Shown here in pieces: positions 61,411 through 64,000 of a stretch of 64,000 nt of DNA. The notes beneath the pieces are model-generated. The model ran no database searches. It was not told where the DNA came from and saw only the letters and a list, made by a program, of their open reading frames with translations. The translations under genes and the position numbers were made by a program. Where the stretch lies: assembly GCF_020447265.1 (NCBI RefSeq), contig NZ_JAJADR010000005.1, positions 62,001 through 126,000 of the forward strand, read 5' to 3'. This stretch comes from Hymenobacter lucidus (lineage in GTDB: Bacteria > Bacteroidota > Bacteroidia > Cytophagales > Hymenobacteraceae). How positions within the stretch are numbered: position 1 is the first letter of the stretch; each line of letters begins with the position of its first letter.

Positions 61411-61438
61411 GATTCGAGTCTGAAACTGTGCCGGTGCG

Positions 61439-61729
61439 TTAGCCCAGCACCACTCCCGAAAGCAGCTCATCGAGGCGCGCCAGGCGTTCGGTGAGGGCCG
61501 CATCGGTGCCGTCCTTTTCCTTGCTGACCTTCAGGCTGTCAGCCATGGTGGACAAGGCAATCATGGCCAGCAGATCCTGCTTGTCCTGAATGCCATACTG
61601 CTCGCGAAATTCCTTGATCCGCTCGCCCAAAAGGCGGCCCGCCATGCGCAGGCGTTCTTCCTCCAGAGGAGCTACCCGCATAGGGTAATCCCGGTCGGCA
61701 ATGCGGATTTTGATAGAAAGTTCGCTCAT
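61439..61729 (-). CDS. zapA: Cell division protein ZapA
   Basis: 96 residues beginning MSELSIKIRIADRDYPMRVA, the standard ZapA start, then EERLRMAGRLLGERIKEFRE and a coiled C-terminus (DKQDLLAMIALSTMADSLKV). It bundles FtsZ filaments at the division site. It is 31 bases after the coiled-coil gene and 117 bases before rny, with all three on one strand. Confidence 0.92.
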   Translation of the reverse strand: MSELSIKIRIADRDYPMRVAPLEEERLRMAGRLLGERIKEFREQYGIQDKQDLLAMIALSTMADSLKVSKEKDGTDAALTERLARLDELLSGVVLG

Positions 61730-61760
61730 CGGGAGCAGCAGTCGTGGGATGTAAGGTTCG

Positions 61761-62057
61761 TTACTCTCTCAAGTAGGCAAGGCACTTATCTATTTCGCGG
61801 ATATATTCGTTGAGGCGAAGTTTCAGCTCGTTTGCGTTGACAGGTTCCCCTGCTATGGTATTGACAAGTTTAGCGATATTCTCTTGATTCTGGAAATCCT
61901 TCAACTGCCGCTCCCGGTCGCGCACGTCGGCCCGGAGCTGTTGAATGGTGGTGTTGGCATCAGCCAGATCTTCGCGCAAGCCCTGATAGGCAGCTACTAA
62001 AGACGTCACCTGACGCTCTAAGCGGTCTAATTGGGCAAGTTGCTTGGATGAGGCCAT
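61761..62057 (-). CDS. Coiled-coil protein upstream of zapA
   Basis: 98 residues, nearly all helical with heptad-like Leu/Val spacing (LDRLERQVTSLVAAYQGLRE; TIQQLRADVRDRERQLKDF) and a conserved-looking end LRLNEYIREIDKCLAYLRE. Small coiled-coil proteins precede zapA in many Bacteroidota; by position it may be a ZapB-like FtsZ or ZapA partner, which is inference. Only 31 bases separate it from zapA. Confidence 0.8.
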   Translation of the reverse strand: MASSKQLAQLDRLERQVTSLVAAYQGLREDLADANTTIQQLRADVRDRERQLKDFQNQENIAKLVNTIAGEPVNANELKLRLNEYIREIDKCLAYLRE

Positions 62058-62210
62058 CGAAAAAGAAATATTTTGGAGGCTAATGTAAGACGAAGTTACC
62101 TGCTCTGGTGCTTCGCAGTTAAAGTTGCGCTTTAACTTCCGTCAGCCAACGGCTCTTAACACCAAAATACGCCGGTGAGTTTACAATTGGCGTCTTCTGC
62201 GAAAAGCAAT

Positions 62211-62294
62211 CATGCTGAGCTTGGCGAAGCATCTCTATTGCAAGAGTAAAACTAATTACCACTGCGGTAGAGATGCTTCGCCAAGCTCAGCATG
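62211..62294. repeat. Intergenic inverted repeat, family B, second copy
   Basis: CATGCTGAGCTTGGCGAAGC with ATCTCTA (62211-62237) is the exact reverse complement of 62268-62294 (TAGAGATGCTTCGCCAAGCT with CAGCATG), around a 30-base loop. The core matches the element at 51631-51724. It lies between the coiled-coil gene and the end of pheT. Confidence 0.85.
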
Positions 62295-62312
62295 ACGTGC
62301 TGTTTAACCGTT

Positions 62313-64000
62313 CTACTTACGAATCAGGGCGCCGGCCTGCTTCTCGAACTGGCCGATGAGGCGCTGCATTACGCCATCAATGGCCTGTTCGGTGAGGGTT
62401 TGGGTCGGGTCTTGGAGCGAGAAGCTAACGGAGTACGACTTCTTGCCCGCGCCCAGGTTTTCGCCTTCGTACACGTCGAACACATTCACGCTTTGCAGCA
62501 GCTTTTTCTCGGTGCGCTGGGCAATCTGACGAAGCTGGTCGAAGGTCACGGTACGGTCGACGACGAGCGACAGGTCGCGGCGCACCTCGGGAAACTTAGC
62601 TAGCTCCTTGGCGGTGAGCGTGTTCTTGTACTTCTTCATCAGGAAGTCCCAGTCGAGCTCGGCGTACCACACGGGCTGGCTCACATCCATCCGTTTCAGA
62701 ATAGCCGGCGACACGGCCCCGAGGTGCGCTACCGGCTGGTTCTGGGCCAATAACGTGAGGCCGCCGGCCAGATACGGGTGTTGCACCGGCTGGGAAGCGG
62801 GCTGGGCAAAGCCGAAGGAAGCCAGCACCTGCTGCACGGCGGCAGCCAGCTGGTGGAAGGTGGTTTTGTCGGACTTCTGCTGCCAGGTTTCGGCGGCGGT
62901 ATTGCCGCTCAGGAAGATGACGAGCTTGTTCTTCTCGACATACTTGCCCTCGGCCTCGCGGTGGTAGGTTTTGCCGAACTCGTAGAGCTTCAGGTCGCGC
63001 TGGCGGCGGTTGACATTGTAGCGGATGATTTCCAGGCCCGAATGCAGCAACGTGGGGCGCATTACGTTGAGGTCGGCGCTGTTAAAGTTGAGCACCGGCA
63101 CCAGCGTTTCATCCTTCTCCCCTTCTTTTTCGAAGTAGAGCGAGTTGGTCAGGGAGTTGGTAATGATTTCCGAGAAGCCCTGGCCGCTGAGCAGGCGGGC
63201 CGTGTTCTGGCGCAGCACCTCGGGGTCGGGGTTGGGGAACTTAGCCAGGTAAGAGGCCGAGTTGTGGGGCCGTAGTGCCACGTGGTTGTAGCCGTAGATG
63301 CGCAGGATTTCCTCGATGACGTCGGCCTCGCGCGTTACATCCACCTTGTGAGGCGGCACGCTCAAAATCCATTCGGCGTGGCCGGCGGCATCCTGGCTTT
63401 CCTCACTGATGAGGATGTCGAGGTCGGTTAGGATCTGGCGGATTCGCTCAGGGGCAATGAACTGCCCTACCAGCCGCTCGACGCGGGGCAGGCGCAAGCG
63501 CACGGGCGTGTGGCTGATGGGCGCTGGGTACTCATCCACGATGGGGGCGGCAATGGTAGCGCCGGCCACTTCCTGGAGCAGCAGCGCCGCGCGCTTCAGG
63601 GCTACGGGCACCATGTGGGGGTCGGTGCCCCGCTCGAAGCGGAACGACGCGTCGGTTTTGAGCTGGTGCACTTGGGCGCTTTTGCGCACGGCCGCCGGCT
63701 GGAAGTAGGCACTTTCCAGGAACACGCGGGTGGTAGCGTCCGACACGCCCGAGGTTTTGCCCCCGAACACACCGGCCAGGGCCATCGGCGCGCCGTTGGC
63801 ATCGGCAATAATCAGGTCGGCTGCTTTCAGTGTCCGCTCGGTACCGTCGAGAGTGGTGAACTTCTCCCCTTCCGCGGCCCGCTTCACGATGATTTTATTA
63901 CCCGTAATCTGGTCGGCGTCGAAGGCGTGCAGGGGCTGCCCCAGCTCGTGCAACACGAAGTTGGTGACGTCCACCACGTTGTTGATGGGCGACAACCCGA
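62313..64000 (-). CDS. pheT: Phenylalanine-tRNA ligase beta subunit, C-terminal two thirds (partial)
   Basis: About 562 residues are seen; the gene begins beyond the right edge. The first visible block is GLSPINNVVDVTNFVLHELG and QPLHAFDADQI, the B3/B4 domain start. Then come a B5-like segment (RIRQILTDLDILISEE), the synthetase core with AVSPAILKRMDVSQPVWYAE, and a C-terminal ferredoxin-fold anticodon-binding domain (FPEVRRDLSLVVDRTVTFDQ). It charges tRNA(Phe) as an alpha2beta2 enzyme. The stop is 19 bases after an inverted repeat. Confidence 0.95.
   Translation of the reverse strand, partial: GLSPINNVVDVTNFVLHELGQPLHAFDADQITGNKIIVKRAAEGEKFTTLDGTERTLKAADLIIADANGAPMALAGVFGGKTSGVSDATTRVFLESAYFQPAAVRKSAQVHQLKTDASFRFERGTDPHMVPVALKRAALLLQEVAGATIAAPIVDEYPAPISHTPVRLRLPRVERLVGQFIAPERIRQILTDLDILISEESQDAAGHAEWILSVPPHKVDVTREADVIEEILRIYGYNHVALRPHNSASYLAKFPNPDPEVLRQNTARLLSGQGFSEIITNSLTNSLYFEKEGEKDETLVPVLNFNSADLNVMRPTLLHSGLEIIRYNVNRRQRDLKLYEFGKTYHREAEGKYVEKNKLVIFLSGNTAAETWQQKSDKTTFHQLAAAVQQVLASFGFAQPASQPVQHPYLAGGLTLLAQNQPVAHLGAVSPAILKRMDVSQPVWYAELDWDFLMKKYKNTLTAKELAKFPEVRRDLSLVVDRTVTFDQLRQIAQRTEKKLLQSVNVFDVYEGENLGAGKKSYSVSFSLQDPTQTLTEQAIDGVMQRLIGQFEKQAGALIRK

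Overview
The window reads as chromosome of a high-GC member of the Bacteroidota, most likely a Hymenobacter-like member of the Cytophagales. The evidence is a SusC/SusD pair, a C-terminal type IX secretion (T9SS) sorting domain, DUF4249/TonB-receptor and DUF2723 proteins, promoter -7 boxes of the form TAnnTTTG, weak Shine-Dalgarno signals and strong GC bias. The GC bias also produces many long antisense open frames, which I have left out. No rRNA, tRNA, CRISPR array or complete insertion sequence was found.

Layout. 1-8.9 kb: tail of an AraC-type regulator, an exported M1 aminopeptidase, a Gre-type transcription factor with a shortened coiled coil, a large DUF2723 membrane protein, an MFS transporter and RfbD. 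8.9-26.6 kb: a starch-utilisation locus on the + strand (membrane-spanning SusR-like regulator, SusC, SusD, a T9SS-secreted protein, GH13, GH97, lipoprotein GH13, then an orphan transposase-like HTH protein). It lies between two - strand genes that normally act as a pair: a TIGR03915-type DNA-metabolism protein and its TIGR03916-type radical SAM partner. 26.9-36.6 kb: envelope genes (BamA-like barrel, S1-domain protein, SDR, small barrel, DUF2236 oxygenase, DUF4249 lipoprotein with its TonB receptor, OmpH/Skp).

36.7-41.2 kb: two acetyltransferases, an aspartoacylase-like metallohydrolase, a RimK ATP-grasp ligase and a RimB-like aspartic protease, a set that suggests peptide or glutamate-tail modification. 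41.5-49.9 kb: sorbosone dehydrogenase, metallo-beta-lactamase fold, macro domain, alpha/beta hydrolase, DUF502, then ispH and cmk and small exported proteins. 49.9-64 kb: adenine deaminase, a lone receiver protein, a PLP cystathionine/cysteine synthase, sucD, a flavin disulfide reductase among three related lipoproteins, RNase Y, zapA with a coiled-coil partner, and pheT running off the right edge.

In the starch locus, the predicted division of labour is surface capture and cutting (SusD, the T9SS protein and the lipoprotein amylase), uptake through SusC, and periplasmic hydrolysis to glucose (the second amylase and GH97). The regulator is predicted to sense periplasmic sugar and act on DNA through a cytoplasmic C-terminal HTH. 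Gaps between genes carry at least three families of inverted repeats, plus hairpins at several cistron junctions.
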